A stretch of DNA of 64,000 bases from contig CM035233.1 in NCBI GenBank assembly GCA_020226215.1, forward strand, positions 72,669,317 through 72,733,316, given 5' to 3'. Position numbers and translations under genes: made by a program. Positions 22,183-35,905 of this stretch are shown piece by piece. The stretch is from Sindora glabra. Its lineage: Eukaryota > Streptophyta > Magnoliopsida > Fabales > Fabaceae. Within the stretch, counting starts at the first letter, position 1, and the number at the start of each line of letters is the position of its first letter. Below the pieces are notes generated by a model. The model was not told the DNA's origin and searched no databases. It saw only the letters and a list, made by a program, of their open reading frames with translations.

Positions 22183-24292
22183 TGTTGACATTCGAATTTG
22201 GCTTGGCCCCTCTTTCATGGATTTCCTACAACAAGTATAGAAGTAAAGATTGAGACTTTCCATCTTTACTAATTTTAGAGATAGCTTAAAGAATCTTAAG
22301 GAATCCACATAGTGAAATTTTTTGAAATAGAAAATTAAAATGGGAGTTTTTGTTGAAAAAATCAATGATTTTTCTACAGAAAAGTTGAGGCTAGTAATGT
22401 AACGAAATATCTTAATCGGGGTCTCTATAGTTTAATCTCTTCGTATTTCATATTACTACTTAGGGTTTAAAATCTCTTCAGTAGCTCAGAAAGTGAGATG
22501 GGACAAAACAGAAAAAAGTTAGAGAAACAAAGTACCATGAGAGCCATTGCAAAGTGAAGTTCAAAAGGAGGATTCAAGGGTCTATAAACAATCAGCTGAG
22601 AAACACATGAGAACCATCAAATAAATTCTGGTATCTTGGAAAAAGGAAAAGTTTTACCAAAATAGATGGACACCATCCATCCTGTAACATAAAGGTTGCA
22701 CAAAACTCGTAAGTGGGATTAACTTTTAGCCTGGCAGCACTGATGAATTTTTGCTTTTATGTGCTTTGAATAAAAAAAGAAGGAACAGAACCATTCGGTG
22801 AGGAGAAGAAGACAACGATGGATACTGCTGGCTAGTGCATGGATTTCTCCCCCAAAATTCTGTGATGGTTGCTTATCAATGTTTACTTGGAAGCCTACAT
22901 GCAACATGGCTTGCTTTGAAGGCTTAGGAGAGTCAATGTATGATGATTGAAGAGGCATTTTGGTTCAGGATGCAAAGTGAGAGCTTAAACACCTCTCATT
23001 TAAAGTTAGGTTTGGTGCAGAATTATCATGATATTCTATGTCTCAATCATTAGCAGTTCTCCTTGGAAATGGCCATAATGGTAATCTTATATGTTCCATG
23101 CACTATCAGTGGATAATTTGTTCTGCATGCGCTCTTTGTAAGCAGTCATATTGTTATAGAATTTATTAATACTTTTTATTGTTCACACTTCTCCATTGAT
23201 TCTATCTAATTACTATGCAAGTAAAGTTACTAATATTTCTAGTCAACTACTCCTCTATTGATAATCACATATATGGAATAATTTAGTTCTATCCTTGTTT
23301 GTTTCGATGCAAATGTAATCGGTTTAATTCAAATTATTCCAAGTGAGCAGGTGTAAATGAATGGAAGTGAGAGAATCGATGTTTTTCCTTCTTTGTTAAT
23401 GGCAAAAATAGCTTGATGATTTCCCTTCTTCCTTTATTTTTTTATATTATTATTAATTAGATGGAAAATGCTAAAAACACAATAGCGAAGATATACCTCA
23501 TTTATGGCAGAAATAACTTTTCAAAATTCAAGTGGTAACTAATTGTAAGAGCGTGAGTAAAGCGTATTTTCTTGATGTATCTTTAGCAAAATTCTTGATT
23601 TTTATCTTGAATTTTAACTGAGTTCATAGATAGGGGGGAAAAACCCCTGAAACGAAATGCTGACTATCCCAGATTGTTATTAAAAAATGTTTTTTGCGTC
23701 TGCACTAGCGTGTGTTTGTGTAACCTTCATTTCCAAGCCATATAAGTAAGGAATATTGTGTACAACACAGAATATTGTGTCCTGCAGAATACACAACCCT
23801 CACTTCATGGAGCCATGTAGGGTTCCAGAAGTCGGCGCTACTTGAATTCATATTCAATTTAATTTCTTCTATAAAAGGAATAAACAATGATTTGTCATCC
23901 GTCTGTTTCAAGTTTCAACTTAGAATTAACGAGTTAAAATGGCAGAGATATGTGCTTGTTGAATGTTTAAAAGTAACGTCAAACCATAATCACTGAGAAA
24001 TGTTCAGTTTCGGAATCATCTCCCTAAGAAGAAGGACTGTGCTGCGACTTCTCTGCATCAACAGGAAAGAGAAACAGCAGAAAGACAAGAGACCATATTC
24101 TTGAACTTAAACTGCTTTTATAATAACATTATTTATTGCAATGACTACCCAGGAACAATATTCTAGTATGTACGAACTGGAGAATAGAGAAAACTACGCA
24201 TAGTTTACATAATTTGTTGCAATGGCAACCCACGAACAAAATTTTACTATGTAAGTACTGGAGAATAGAGAAAACTACATGCATATTTCACA
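22183..24292. repeat. Unit 1: 3' flank of the A gene
   Basis: It matches 48,375-50,470 closely and 34,059-35,905 slightly less. It holds 'ggattaacttttagcctggc' near 22,716, the ~270-bp 'cttctcccccaaaattctgtg'-type block and the 'gaagtcggcgctacttgaat' box (23,829), from which about 90 bp just upstream are missing compared with 9,460-9,550 and 35,300-35,390; unit 3 has the same deletion. A polyadenylation-like AATAAA (minus) lies near 24,130. No gene other than the A gene is seen. Confidence 0.7.
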
Positions 24293-24571
24293 TTATTCCT
24301 CGACTGCAGCAGCAGCAACGGCAGCGGCAGGATCAAGCCGAATGACTTCAGACTCGAAAATACGCTTCTTGTATTTAGCAATGAAAGCTTCAGCTTTCCT
24401 GTCAATACCAGGCTCAGCCACACCCCAACAGCCTCTGTCTTCATCGCTTGGCCAGGGTTTAGTTACCCCATCGTTGGACTCATAGCACCCTCCTTTGCCA
24501 CTCTTTGGCTTGAAGAGTCCGAAAACAGAAAACAAGCTGGAAGACTTCCTCTGCCTGTTGTTAGCTGCCAT
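24293..24571 (-). CDS. Type A small basic protein (92 aa), unit 1
   Basis: The start is taken at ATG 24,571 (MAANNRQRK). An upstream in-frame ATG at 24,643 lies only 9 bp from the TATA box, so it should precede the transcription start; the chosen ATG has a good context (GCCATGGC). Plan: basic Ser-rich N-terminus (1-12), hydrophobic patch LFSVFGLFK (13-21), Gly/Lys linker (22-38), conserved block PWPSDEDRGCWGVAEPGID (39-57), charged helix KAEAFIAKYKKRIFESE, and an alanine-rich tail ending AVEE. There is no signal peptide or clear membrane span; the hydrophobic patch next to basic residues could bind a membrane or partner (inference). The function is unknown. It is intact and nearly identical to the copies at 35.9 and 50.5 kb. 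Confidence 0.85.
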   Translation of the reverse strand: MAANNRQRKSSSLFSVFGLFKPKSGKGGCYESNDGVTKPWPSDEDRGCWGVAEPGIDRKAEAFIAKYKKRIFESEVIRLDPAAAVAAAAVEE

Positions 24572-24651
24572 GGCTCTCTTCTGATCTCTCTTGTGTTTTT
24601 TGATGACAAAGGACTTGTGTTTGTGTTGGTTTGCAAATGGCAAGGTGGTAT

Positions 24652-24661
24652 CTATTTATAG
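24652..24661 (-). promoter_or_regulatory. TATA box, type A gene, unit 1
   Basis: Minus-strand CTATAAATAG, 80 bp upstream of the chosen ATG. It is identical in all A copies (36,265-36,274, 50,832-50,841, 61,729-61,738). Confidence 0.75.
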
Positions 24662-26989
24662 CTGAAAAAGTAGGAGTAGCACTTGGAAAGGAGTAGTGCC
24701 CTCGTTTGATCTGGATTCGGTTCTATTCGAAGGCAACTTGGAGCAAAATCTTTGAATGCACTATTCCAATGGGAGAATCTCTCTATGGATAATATTTTAT
24801 CTTTAAGGCTGGTTGAATGGAATGGATCAATAATGAATGACCATTCCATTTATGTTTAATACAATCATCAATAAGATGATCATTTCCATTTTATTTTTAT
24901 AGGATACGTCAACATAATACATGAATAGAATGGTACCATAAGAGTAAGAAATATATGCAAATGTAATAATTTAAAATGAATATTTTACTCAATAATTTAA
25001 TATAATAAAATATATGACATGATAAGCACAAAAAATTATCATATTTTAAATTCTATTATCAAAATTATAACTAACACAAATTCTGCTATAAAAAAATTAT
25101 CATAGTTTATAATTTTTGAATTAAATTTTTTTTTTGGTCATTTCAGATAGTGTTTTGTAACTGGCATAATATTAAAAAAATGATTTGTTAGGAATTTTTA
25201 GAATGAAAAGCACATAATCCATTTTTTTTAACAAGACTCGATATAATACTTAAATAGTTTGCCAGTTAAAACAAATATAGAAATGGTATAAAAATTTTAC
25301 TTCAAGGAAGCATTATTCAAATGCGCTGATTATTAGTGAATATTAATGAGAAAATGATAGCAAGTATCTGAGTGCAAATGAAAAATAAAACAATGACTTA
25401 ATTTCAAATTTTTAAATTATAAAAACTTAATAAAAAATTTGAGATTATATGAAATAATAGAAAATATTTAAAATTATAGGAGAGGAAGCTCCTTCTCTAA
25501 TAGTAGAAGAATCTGATTCTACTCAATGAGTTTGAGACTGAAGACCAACACAAATGAAAGCTGAAATGGGCATGCATGCATGCAATAAACGACAATCATA
25601 CTTGGTAGCAACCTTGGCCAAGGAAGGCACAATTGCTGTGCTCCGCTAATTTTGTACTTGAATGACAAAACGTAAGCTTATTGGTCTTGTCGATAACGCA
25701 CGATTGTTGGCTTTACCTTAGATTCACTTTTAATTATTAATTGCCACTTTCTTTTTCATTTTTCCGAGCATAAGAATTACTGGATCTCCATGGCTTGTTA
25801 CAATCTGTACCATCAATTTTTGGCTTTATTTCACAAACTGGGGGCTTCCAATATTCTCTCTTAAGAATTTGAATTAATTCGCGTAAGATTTGTTTAAGCA
25901 ATGTTGTCTAGAAGCAATGAACATTGTCTGTTCACCAACATTTCCATGTTACTATGTTAGAATTGCATAAAAAGGCAAATAACATGGTAGGTAGGATCAA
26001 GGAAAAGGAATAAAGGGAAGGCCAAAAGGAAAGGAGAGCAAAGGACTCTTTGGAGACCGAAGCCAACAGAGGTTGACAAGAAAACCTACCCTTTTGAAAC
26101 CATAGCTCCACTTGCCCTTGGTGGCATTATGCAGGATTCCAAGAACTGGCATTCACTTAGCTTTTTGCCAATAATTTACTTGCCATGCAATTAATGACAA
26201 TATCTTCTTATTTACTTAAACTAGCAAATAATACAGCCAAGTGTCTAGTGATCGATATAACAAAAGCCTAAAGGAAGCCAGGAGTAATTTTTTTTCCCCC
26301 TTCTCCTCAAGGAAAAAAGTATAGGAATATGAAAGTTTACGAATATGATATGTTGTTTCATTCCAAGGCCAAGGCATGCCGAAAGCTTCTTGGAGGTCTG
26401 CCAGTGATACTTACAAATCGCACAACCATTAATTACCTGTTTGTTTAATACCTTAAACCATGTTTATATGAATTTTATCTGAGGCAAAGACCATAACTTA
26501 GTTTAATCAAACTCTTTGCTCACATTACCAAACAAGTATTTTAAGTGGTGTCTTGAGACCGAGTGAATTCCCGCTTGATCAGATGTTTGAATCCTCGAAA
26601 ATTGGATTTTCAATAAGCTTGGGCCTCTTAATCTCTATCAAAGGGAAAACCTTGGCTCACTCTTTATTCGAAGGTCTTTTCGATCAGTAACTTGCCCTGT
26701 TCTTTGTATTGGGAGGAAAATTTGAAAATGCATATCCAATTTTCTCAGGTGTTTGAAAGATATATGTATTATGAAGAAAGAGTAGATTAGAAGGACTGCA
26801 TGTACTGGTTAATCAGCTTCGACAACAAAGACAAGACTTTGAAATCAATAAATCCATTCGTTCATTCATATATACATCATTTATTGACTCGGAAACTTCA
26901 ACCAATGCCTAATTACAACATGGGATCAAACGAAATAATCTTAGAATAGTTTCACTTCCAAACGACCAACTTTTTTCTATAGCACAGTA
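24662..26989. repeat. Unit 1 spacer between A promoter and B gene 3' end
   Basis: It matches 50,842-53,165 along its whole length. It includes the A upstream region (to about 25,500), a 'gccaaggaaggcacaatt' box (25,616), a block at 26,040-26,160 that resembles the box in the A 3' flank ('aggattccaagaactggcat' against 'agggttccagaagtcggcgc'), and the B 3' UTR with AATAAA (minus) near 26,880. A minus-strand 65-codon frame seen in units 2 and 3 is shifted here by a 2-bp deletion, which argues against a protein. Confidence 0.7.
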
Positions 26990-27256
26990 CTACTCAGCTT
27001 GAGTTTGCCAGTGAGTTTCAGACTCAGTGACTTTTTTCTTGTATTGAGCAATGAAATCCGCAGCTCTGATATCAATGCTGGGATCAGCTACTCCCCAACG
27101 ACCTCTGTCTTCATCGCTGGGATACACCTTTCTCGTCCTTCCTTCTTCATAAGGATCAAAGGGATATCCTCCTCCTCTGTGCTTGTTACCGTTGGATTTG
27201 AAAATGTTGAAAACAGATAAGAAAGAAGACTTCTTCTGCCTGTTGTTTCCCGCCAT
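26990..27256 (-). CDS. Type B small basic protein (88 aa), unit 1
   Basis: The start is at ATG 27,256 (MAGNNRQKK). The frame is open further upstream, but that part overlaps the TATA box, and its first codon is TTG, so it is not translated. Plan: N-terminus NNRQKKSSFLSVFNIFK, linker SNGNKHRGGGYPFDPYEEGRTRK, core VYPSDEDRGRWGVADPSID, then IRAADFIAQYKKKVTESE and a short polar tail ending QTQAE. Compared with type A it has a Gly/Tyr/Asp linker and lacks the alanine tail. The stop is TAG. No intron. Function unknown; same family, so probably a soluble or peripheral cytoplasmic protein (inference). Confidence 0.85.
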   Translation of the reverse strand: MAGNNRQKKSSFLSVFNIFKSNGNKHRGGGYPFDPYEEGRTRKVYPSDEDRGRWGVADPSIDIRAADFIAQYKKKVTESETHWQTQAE

Positions 27257-27371
27257 AGCTCTCTGTCTCTGGCTACCAAAAGCGCAACTGAGAAGTGAAG
27301 AACTCTGGGAAGGTCGGAAGGAACCTGAAGGACTTCGTTTGGGTTTGAGTTGTTGGGTGGGTCGTTGCCTG

Positions 27372-27381
27372 AATTTATAGT
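27372..27381 (-). promoter_or_regulatory. TATA box, type B gene, unit 1
   Basis: Minus-strand ACTATAAATT, 116 bp upstream of the ATG. It is identical at 40,231-40,240 (unit 2) and altered in unit 3. Confidence 0.75.
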
Positions 27382-28575
27382 GCAAGACCTCCTTTGGGAA
27401 TCGTCGACAAAATATGCAGAATCAGATTCAAAAGACCGGTAAGACCAATCTTGGCGGTCCAAACAAGCTGTGTCAAGAAATAATAAAAAATGGCAAAGGT
27501 ACTTTTTTGACTGTCCAATTGTTTTCTTGGCTTAAGTGGTTGGTGCTGCTTCAGTTTACTGTTCAGTATTGCACAACAATTGGGTGAACATCTTCCTGCG
27601 ATGATCCGTTTATTTGCTCAATGTTGGGCGTTCCTTCTGTCTACGTGTTGGAAAATGTAAATAAAAGGACAGCCCTTTTTACTTTGGTCACAGAATAGAA
27701 TACAAAGTTTTAGCTGTGCTACAAGGAAAGTTGATTCCCTTCTCTCATGAGCTTCAACCATAGACGTCCTTAGTGGTTACAAGACGGAAAGGAAGGTTCA
27801 TGATAATACTAAATAGAGGCTTTAAACAATGGTAATGAAGTTGCAAGGAAATAAGCTTTCCCTCCTTTTTTCTCTCTAATTGCCTGCAAGCTGTCAAGCT
27901 CTTGCGAATCTCAGAAATATCTCCATATTTGTAATTCCAAGGGACAGCGTTTGGCATCCCAAACTGGTGTGATATTCCTCCCTTGCTTACCACTGAATTT
28001 TGAAGTCATTGAGATGGTATTTATTTTCTTACTATAATCAAATTGATTTGCTAAAAAAATTAGTTTGAACAGAAGAATCATGAGACTCTAGTTTGAATAC
28101 TTAATCCCCAAGCTTGGCATAATTCTAGAAAAATACCTAACAGGTTTTGTAATCACATAAGTTTTAACTTATTCCCATTCTTAACACAAAATAAGTAAAT
28201 AAATAAATAAATATAAAACTAAGTTTTATATTTTGATAGTTGGAAAATCGATTTTTTATATTGGTACTCTTAACAGTGCAGTATTTTGCATGTAAACTCT
28301 CTTCTTTCAAGATTTTATGTTTGAATCTATGAAGAGAAACTGCTTTTTATGTCTATCATTTTTTTTTAGATTAAAAAAAAAAATCTTACTGCAATACTGC
28401 AATGTAAAATAAGATGTTTCCGGTAATTGGGCGCAAAACAAGAGTGGGGTGGCCAAGTGTATGCTAAGTGCAGCAGTTAGAATCTGCAAAGCAGAGAAAA
28501 TAGCTGCAGAGTTCAAATGTGAAAGCGATTCTCAGGCAACCTTATATTTTTTTCGATAGTTACGTTTCCGTAATA
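27382..28575. repeat. Unit 1: upstream flank of the B gene
   Basis: It matches 40,241-41,502 and 53,563-54,714, including 'gttggaaaa(t/g)gtaa', 'gccaaactggtatgatattcc'-type text and the conserved 'ctgcagagttcaaatgtgaa' (near 28,503). Open frames at 27,754-27,993 and 28,307-28,516 on the minus strand are not kept in all copies. No gene is called. Confidence 0.65.
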
Positions 28576-29722
28576 CTAGCATTTCGACGGTGCTATGTTC
28601 GGCTGTTTATTTCTTTAATATAAAAATAAAAATAATAAGTATATAGTTGAAAATTTATAAAAAAATTAATAATTTAATTTATTATATTTATTTTATCATT
28701 AAATATTGAAATTTATAACAAAATGAATTTTTAAAATATAATATAAGAGTTAAATATTATAATATATAGTTAAGTAATTTGATTTAATTAAAATTTTAAA
28801 TTAGTATTTTTATAATAAAAAATTATGTTATATTTATATTATTCAGTGATATTCATATTTAAATCGTAATAAATAGTATTGAATATAAATTTGAGAAAAT
28901 AAAATTTATTTTAATTTGTAAATATTTCTATAAAAATATTTAATTATATAATAAAATTTGTACTTTTTAAATAAAATTCTCATTTGTTTAAAATATTTTT
29001 ATAATAAATATACACACATACATATATAATATTTAGTGATATTAGTATTTAAGTTGTAAATAATAGAAATGGGTATAAAAAAATACAATGTAACAAATAA
29101 AAAGAGGGGAAATAATGTGAGTTATAAATTAATTTGAAACTTAAAATTATTATAACTAATTAAGTAAGTCAAAGAAATTAAAATTTTAAGTTGTTTAAAA
29201 AAAAAGAATAAAAGAATAAAATATATCATTTTGTATCTAAACTTCTTAATGATGTTACTGTATGAATTACAAATAATATGATGATATTAAAAAAAAGATG
29301 TTGTGGAATAAATAAAAAAAGGTGCCATCATTATAATATTAAGAAATGTATGAGACAAATATATAATATATAGTTAAGTAAATTAATTTTTAAGTTGAAA
29401 AAGATAATAATAGAAATTGAAATAGAGCATAAATCATAAAGTCATGATAAAATCTCAATTATATTTTATATAATATCAAAATAATATCAAGATAATATAT
29501 ATTAATAAATTTTAAATAAATAAATTTATTTTAATTTTTAAATATTTTATTAAATAATAGAATATATAATTAATTATCTCAACTAAATTTTTATTAAATT
29601 TTTTAAATTTATTTGAAATATTTTTATAAAAAATTTATATTTATAGTTTTATGTCTATAATACTTTGTAAAATTATAATTTAAGTGATAAAAATAGTAAT
29701 AGACAAAAAGAAGAAACAAATG

Positions 29723-29824
<102 letters not shown>

Positions 29825-30261
29825 AAGAAGTGAGACAATAAGTAAATTGTACAGTAATATAAGAAATAATATAAAAAATATAATATAATTCAATTAAATT
29901 AAAATTTTAATTTATTTATATTGAAAAAGATAACAAAAGAAACCGAAATAGTACATAAGTTGTAAAGTTTTAATAAAATTATAATATATCTTAAATAATT
30001 TTAAATATTGAAAAATAATATCAAGATACTATATATTAATAAATTTGAAATAAATACATTTATTTTGATATTTAAATATATTATTAAATAATATAATTTG
30101 TAATTAGTTATTTCAAATAAAATTTTTACTAAATTTTGAACTTATTGAAAATATTTTTATAAAAAACTTAAATTTATTCTTTTATATCTATAATACTTTG
30201 TAATATTAGGGTTTAAGTAATAAACAATAGTAATAGACATAAAAAAGAAAAATATGTAATA

Positions 30262-30362
<101 letters not shown>

Positions 30363-32602
30363 ATATAATAAGTGAATTATGTAGTAATATAAGATTTAAA
30401 ATCATTAAGTATAATATAATTTAACTAAATTAAAATTTTAATTTATTTAAGTTGAAAGTAATAATAATAGAAACTTTGAAATAATACATAAGTTGTAGAA
30501 TCTTGATAAAATTCAATTATATTTTACATAAATTAAATGTAACAAAATAATATCAAAATGAAATGTATTAATAAATTTTAAATAGATAAATTTATTTTAA
30601 TCTTTAAATATTTTATTAAATAATAGAATATGAAATTAATTTTTTCAAGTAATTTTTTTTGAATTTTAAAATTATTTGAAATGTTTTCATAAGAAAATGT
30701 AAATTTATTTTTTATATTTATAATACTTTGTAATACCTTGCATATTAATTTTTTAACATATTTAAAATATTTTTATGATAAAATTAAAAATATAATATTA
30801 TATCTATACTACTTAGTGATATTAATATCAAATTTATGAAAGAGAAAAAAATTGAAATCTAAAAAATAAATAGAAGTGAAATAATTACTGAGTGGTGTAG
30901 TAATAAAAGAGAGTTAAAACAAAATATATAATTCAACTAAATGAGAATTTTAACTTATGTAAAATAACTTTGTGATAAAAATAAAATTTATCCTTTTGTA
31001 TATATACTTGTTTGTGAAATTAATGTATGAATTATAAATAATAGAAGTAGATTTGAAAAAGAAAAAGTGAAAAACATATTGCAAACCAAATAAAAAGAAA
31101 AGAAATAAATAGTAAGTTGAAGAAAAGGACATCTACTTAAATAATTCAATTAAAATTAAATCTATAACTTAAAAAAATACATAATATAAAATGGGTTGCA
31201 AATAACATAAGTGAATATAAAAAAATTTAACAAGTTGGATTACAAAATAATATATATAATTCAATAGCTAATAAAGCAAATAAAAAAAGGAAACAATGTA
31301 AAAATATAAAAATAATAAAAATATGAAAAATTTAATTAAATTAAATATTGTACTTATTTAAAATATTTTTATAATAAAAATAAAATATATTATGCTATAA
31401 CTAAACTATTCAGTAATATTGGCATATAAGATGTAATTAATAGAAATAAATATAAAAAATGTACAATAACATAACACACACATATATATGACTAAATATT
31501 AAAAAAAGGAAAAATATACAATAAAATGAATAAAAAGAAGTATAACATCATGTGATTTTTAAAGCATTAAAAATTTTAATTAATGGATATTTAATTTAAA
31601 ATATTATACTCAAAAATTAAAATTAAAACCATTAAAATTTTTTAAAAATTTATTTTAATTTTTAATTGTTTTATAAATGATAGAATATGTAATTGATTGT
31701 TTCAATTAATACCTTTTATATTAATTTTTTGACATATTTAAAATATTTTATGATAAAATTAAAAGTATAATATTATATTTATATTACTTAATGATGTTAA
31801 TTTCTTAGCTGTAAAAGAGTAAAAAATTGGAATGTAACAAATAAGAAAAGAGAAATAATTGGTGAGTTGTAAAATAATAAAAAATAGTTAAAATTGAATA
31901 TAAAATAAAATATTTTCTTTTGTATATAAACCTATAAATAAAGTGAATGTATAAGTTATAAATGACGGGGGTGGACATTAAAAATGAGAAAAATGGAAAT
32001 GTGCCATGGATCATAGAAGAAGAAGAAAAATAAATATTAAGCTGTAAAATAATATAAAAATTAAAAATCAAATATCTAATTAAATAATTTAATTAAAATT
32101 AAATCTATTACTTAAAAAAATAATATAATATGAGAGATAAATAAATTGAGTGAACATAAAAAACAATAAATTAGATTAAAAAATAATATCTACATAATTT
32201 AATAAGTAATAGAGCAAATTAAAAATAGAAAATTATGTAATAATCTGAAAGTAATAAAAATAAAAAAGAAATTTAAATAAATGAAAATTTCTTCTTATTT
32301 AAAATATTATTATAATAAAAATAAAATATGTTGTGCCATATTTATTTAGTAATATTAGCATTTAAGATGTAATTAATAAGAATAAATATAAAAAGATTAT
32401 ATATATATTTATAACGTAGTAGAGTAATAGAATAAATAAAAAGAAGAAAGAGAATTTGTGTATGCAATGAGAATTTGCAAGTGATAAAATGATAAAAAGG
32501 GAAAAATTTTGATTTGGGTAGGAAAATGAAATAATAAAGAAAGGAGGGTATGACATGTGTCATGTGAATCAGGGAAACAAAAAGATGTTTTAGAAGTATA
32601 GA

Positions 32603-34058
32603 CTAGTTTTTTAATTTGTGCATTGCACAAAGTCTATTATTTTATAAAATAAAAATAAGAAAAATAAATATATAATAAAAATTATAAAAGTCTTAAAAAT
32701 CAATTTTTTAGTCTTATTTTGTAATTATATTTTCAAATACATATATAACAAAATTTTATGTTATATAAAAGTTGAAAAATATGATATTTAATTAAGTAAT
32801 TTAATTAAATTATAAATTTAATTTATTTAAAATATTTTTATAATAAAAAATTTATGTTACATTTATATTATTTAGTGATATTGATGTCAAATTTTAATGA
32901 ATAATAGTGAACATGAAAATATGAAAAAAATGGGTAATGAAGTAGATAAAAGCACAAAAAATTGTATATGAATTGTAAAAAAATATAATTAATTAAAAAT
33001 TTAGTTATTGAAAGATAATATATAGAAAATATTGATAAAATTTATATAATTTTTTTAATTTATTAATATTTTTATTAAAAAGTATAACATTTAATTATAT
33101 AATTTAATTAGTACTTTTTAAATTCAAAATTTTTCCTATTTAAAATATTTTTATAATTAAATTAAGTATATCATATTATATATATTACAGTAATATTAGC
33201 ATTGAAGTCACAGATAATAAAATGAACATAAAAAAATATGCAATATAACAAATAAGAAAAAAAGGAACAATACGTGAGTTGTAAAATAATATAAGTTGAA
33301 GAATAAGTAATTAAATAATTCACTTGAATTAAATCTTTAATTTATTTAAAACAAAATAACAAAAAATATAATATATCATTTTATATCTATACTTCTTAAT
33401 GATATTAGCTTATGTGCCACAAATAATATGAGAGGCATTTAAAAAGAAAAGAAGAAAAATATAAAAAAATAAAAAGAAGATGACACAATTCTAATATTAA
33501 GTAATATAAAAATTAAAAATAAAATATGTGGCTATGTGAATTAATTATATCAAATCTTTAACTTATTTAAAATATTTTTATAATAAAAATAAAATATATT
33601 ATATTTTATCTATATTATTTAATGATATTAATATATAGAGTTTAATAGTCATCCACTAGTGGGTTAAAATATTTTACATTATTAGTGAATAAGAACATAT
33701 TTCATTAAAAAATTAATAGTAATTAAAAAGTTTTAATAGAAATAAGAAAATTTTAGTAATTTTTTTATGATATGATAATATATTTATGAATGATAATGTC
33801 AAGTTGATTTATACTAATAATAAATTAAATTTAAAACTTAATATATGAGTTGTAAATAACATAAGTAAATATGAAAATAATGATAACTTGAAGTGAAATA
33901 ATTCATGAGTTATAAAATCTTAATTAATTTCTATATAATTGGAAACACAATACATACAAAATAATATCAAGATAATATTGATAAATTATCAATAAATAAA
34001 ATTAATTTGAACTATTAAATATTTTTACTATATAATAGAATATGTAATTAATTATCTC
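32603..34058 (-). mobile_element. Helitron-like element II, 5'-truncated, unit 1
   Basis: Its minus-strand 3' end is CTAG at 32,606-32,603, preceded by a hairpin 'tttgtgcaatgcacaaa' (about 32,615-32,631). It abuts element I directly with no host base between. Its interior resembles the 3' part of element I (compare 32,637-32,900 with 28,610-28,880). Its 5' side is cut at 34,058, where unit 2 begins; in unit 2 the matching element continues about 1.4 kb further. Confidence 0.6.
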
Positions 34059-35905
34059 AAAGTACCATGAGAACCATTGCAAAGTGAAGTTCCAAAAGGA
34101 GGATTCAAGGGTCTACAAACAATCAGCTCAGAAACACATGAGAACCATCAAATAAACCCTGATATCTTGCAAAAAGAAAAACTTCTACTAAAATAGATGG
34201 ACACCATCCATCCTGTAACATAAAGGTTGCACAAAACTCGTAAGTGGGATTAACTTTTAGCCTGGCAGCACCAATGAATTTTTTGCCTTTGAATCAAAAA
34301 AGAAGGAAGAGAACCATTCGGTGATTAGAAGAAGACAAAGATGGATACTGCTGGCTAGTGCATGGATTCCTCCCCCAAAATTCTGTGATGGTTGCTTATC
34401 AGTGTTTACTTGGAACTCTACATGCAACATGGCTTGCTTTGAAGGCTTAGGAGATTCAATGTATGATGATTGAGGAGGCAATTTGGTTCAGGATCCAAAG
34501 TGAGAGCTTAAACACCTCTCATTTAAAGTATGGTTTGGTGCAGAATAATCATGATATTCCATGTCTCAATCATTAGTACTGCTCCTTGGAAATGGCTATA
34601 ATGGTAATCTTATATATTCCATGCACTATCAGTGGATAATTTCTTCTACATGCCCTCTTTGTAAGCAGTAATATTATTATAGAATCTATTAATACTTTTT
34701 ATTGTTCACACTTCTCCGATTGATTCTATCTAATTACTATTCAAGCAAATTTACTAATATTTCTAGTCAATTACTCCTCTAGTGATAATAACATACATGG
34801 AATAATTTGGTTCTATCCTTGTTTGTTTCAATGCACATGTAACCCGTTTAATTCAAATTATTCCAAGTGAGCAGATGTAAATGAATGGAAGTGAAAGAAT
34901 CGATGTTCTTCCTTCTTTGTTAATGACAAAAATAGCTTGATGGTTTCCCTTCTTCCTTTTTATTTTTTTAACTATTATTATTAATTGGATGGAAAAAAAA
35001 AACTAAAAACATAATAGTGAAACATGCCCCATTTTTAGCAGAAATAGCTTTTCAAAATTTGATTGATAACTAATTGTAAGAGCGCAAGTGTAGTGTGTCT
35101 CCCTAATGTATCTTGAGCAAAGCTCTAATTGAATATAACATGGGTTGATTTTTCTCTAGATGAAATTCTGGGAGTGGGGAAAAACACCTGAAATGAAATG
35201 CTGACTACCCCAGACTGTTATTAAAAAATGTTTTTCGTGTCTGCACTGGCGTGTGTTTATGTCACCTCCATTTCCAAGCCATATAAGTAAGGAATAACAG
35301 GCCGGCCCAAGAGAAAGGAGAGAAAGGGGACCTTTTGGATCCCAAAGTTCAAGGCAGAAACATGTACGTCATAGAATATCGTGTCCTGCAGAATACACAA
35401 CCCTCGCTTCATGGGATCATTTAGGGTTCCAGAAGTCGGCGCCACTTGAATTCTTATTCAATTTAATTTCTTCTATAAAAGGAATAAACAACTTATAATT
35501 CACTGTGATATGATTTGTCATCCGTCTGCTTCAAGTTTCAACTTAGAATTAACGAGTTAAAATGGCAGAGATACGTGCTTGTTGAATGTTTAAAGTAATC
35601 ATAATCACTGAGAAATGTTCAGTTACGGAATCATCTCCCTAAGAAGGACTGTGCTGCGACTTCTTTGCACCAACAGGAAAAAGAAACAGCAGAAAGACAA
35701 GAGACCATATTCTTGAACTTAAACTTCTTTTATAATAACATTATTTATTGCAACGACAACCCAAGAACAATATTCTAGTATGTACGAACTGAAGAATAAA
35801 GAAAACTACGCATAGTTCTACATAATTTGTTGCAATGGCAACCCACGAACAATATTCTACTATGTACGTACTGGAGAATAGAGAAAACTACACGCATAGT
35901 TCGCG
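34059..35905. repeat. Unit 2: 3' flank of the A gene
   Basis: It begins abruptly with 'agtaccatgagaaccattgc', which lies inside the flank in units 1 and 3 (22,530 and 48,718), so the unit border here is a recombination joint. It retains the ~90-bp segment lost in units 1 and 3 (35,300-35,390). The 3' UTR has a doubled 82-bp segment ('gaacaatattcta' at 35,765 and 35,847). Confidence 0.75.

Noticed and set aside
24293..24643. 116-residue version of the A protein starting MPFANQHK (also 35,906-36,256 and 50,473-50,823)
   Set aside because: That ATG is 9 bp from the TATA box, so it should lie before the transcription start; the next ATG fits the family N-terminus shared with type B.
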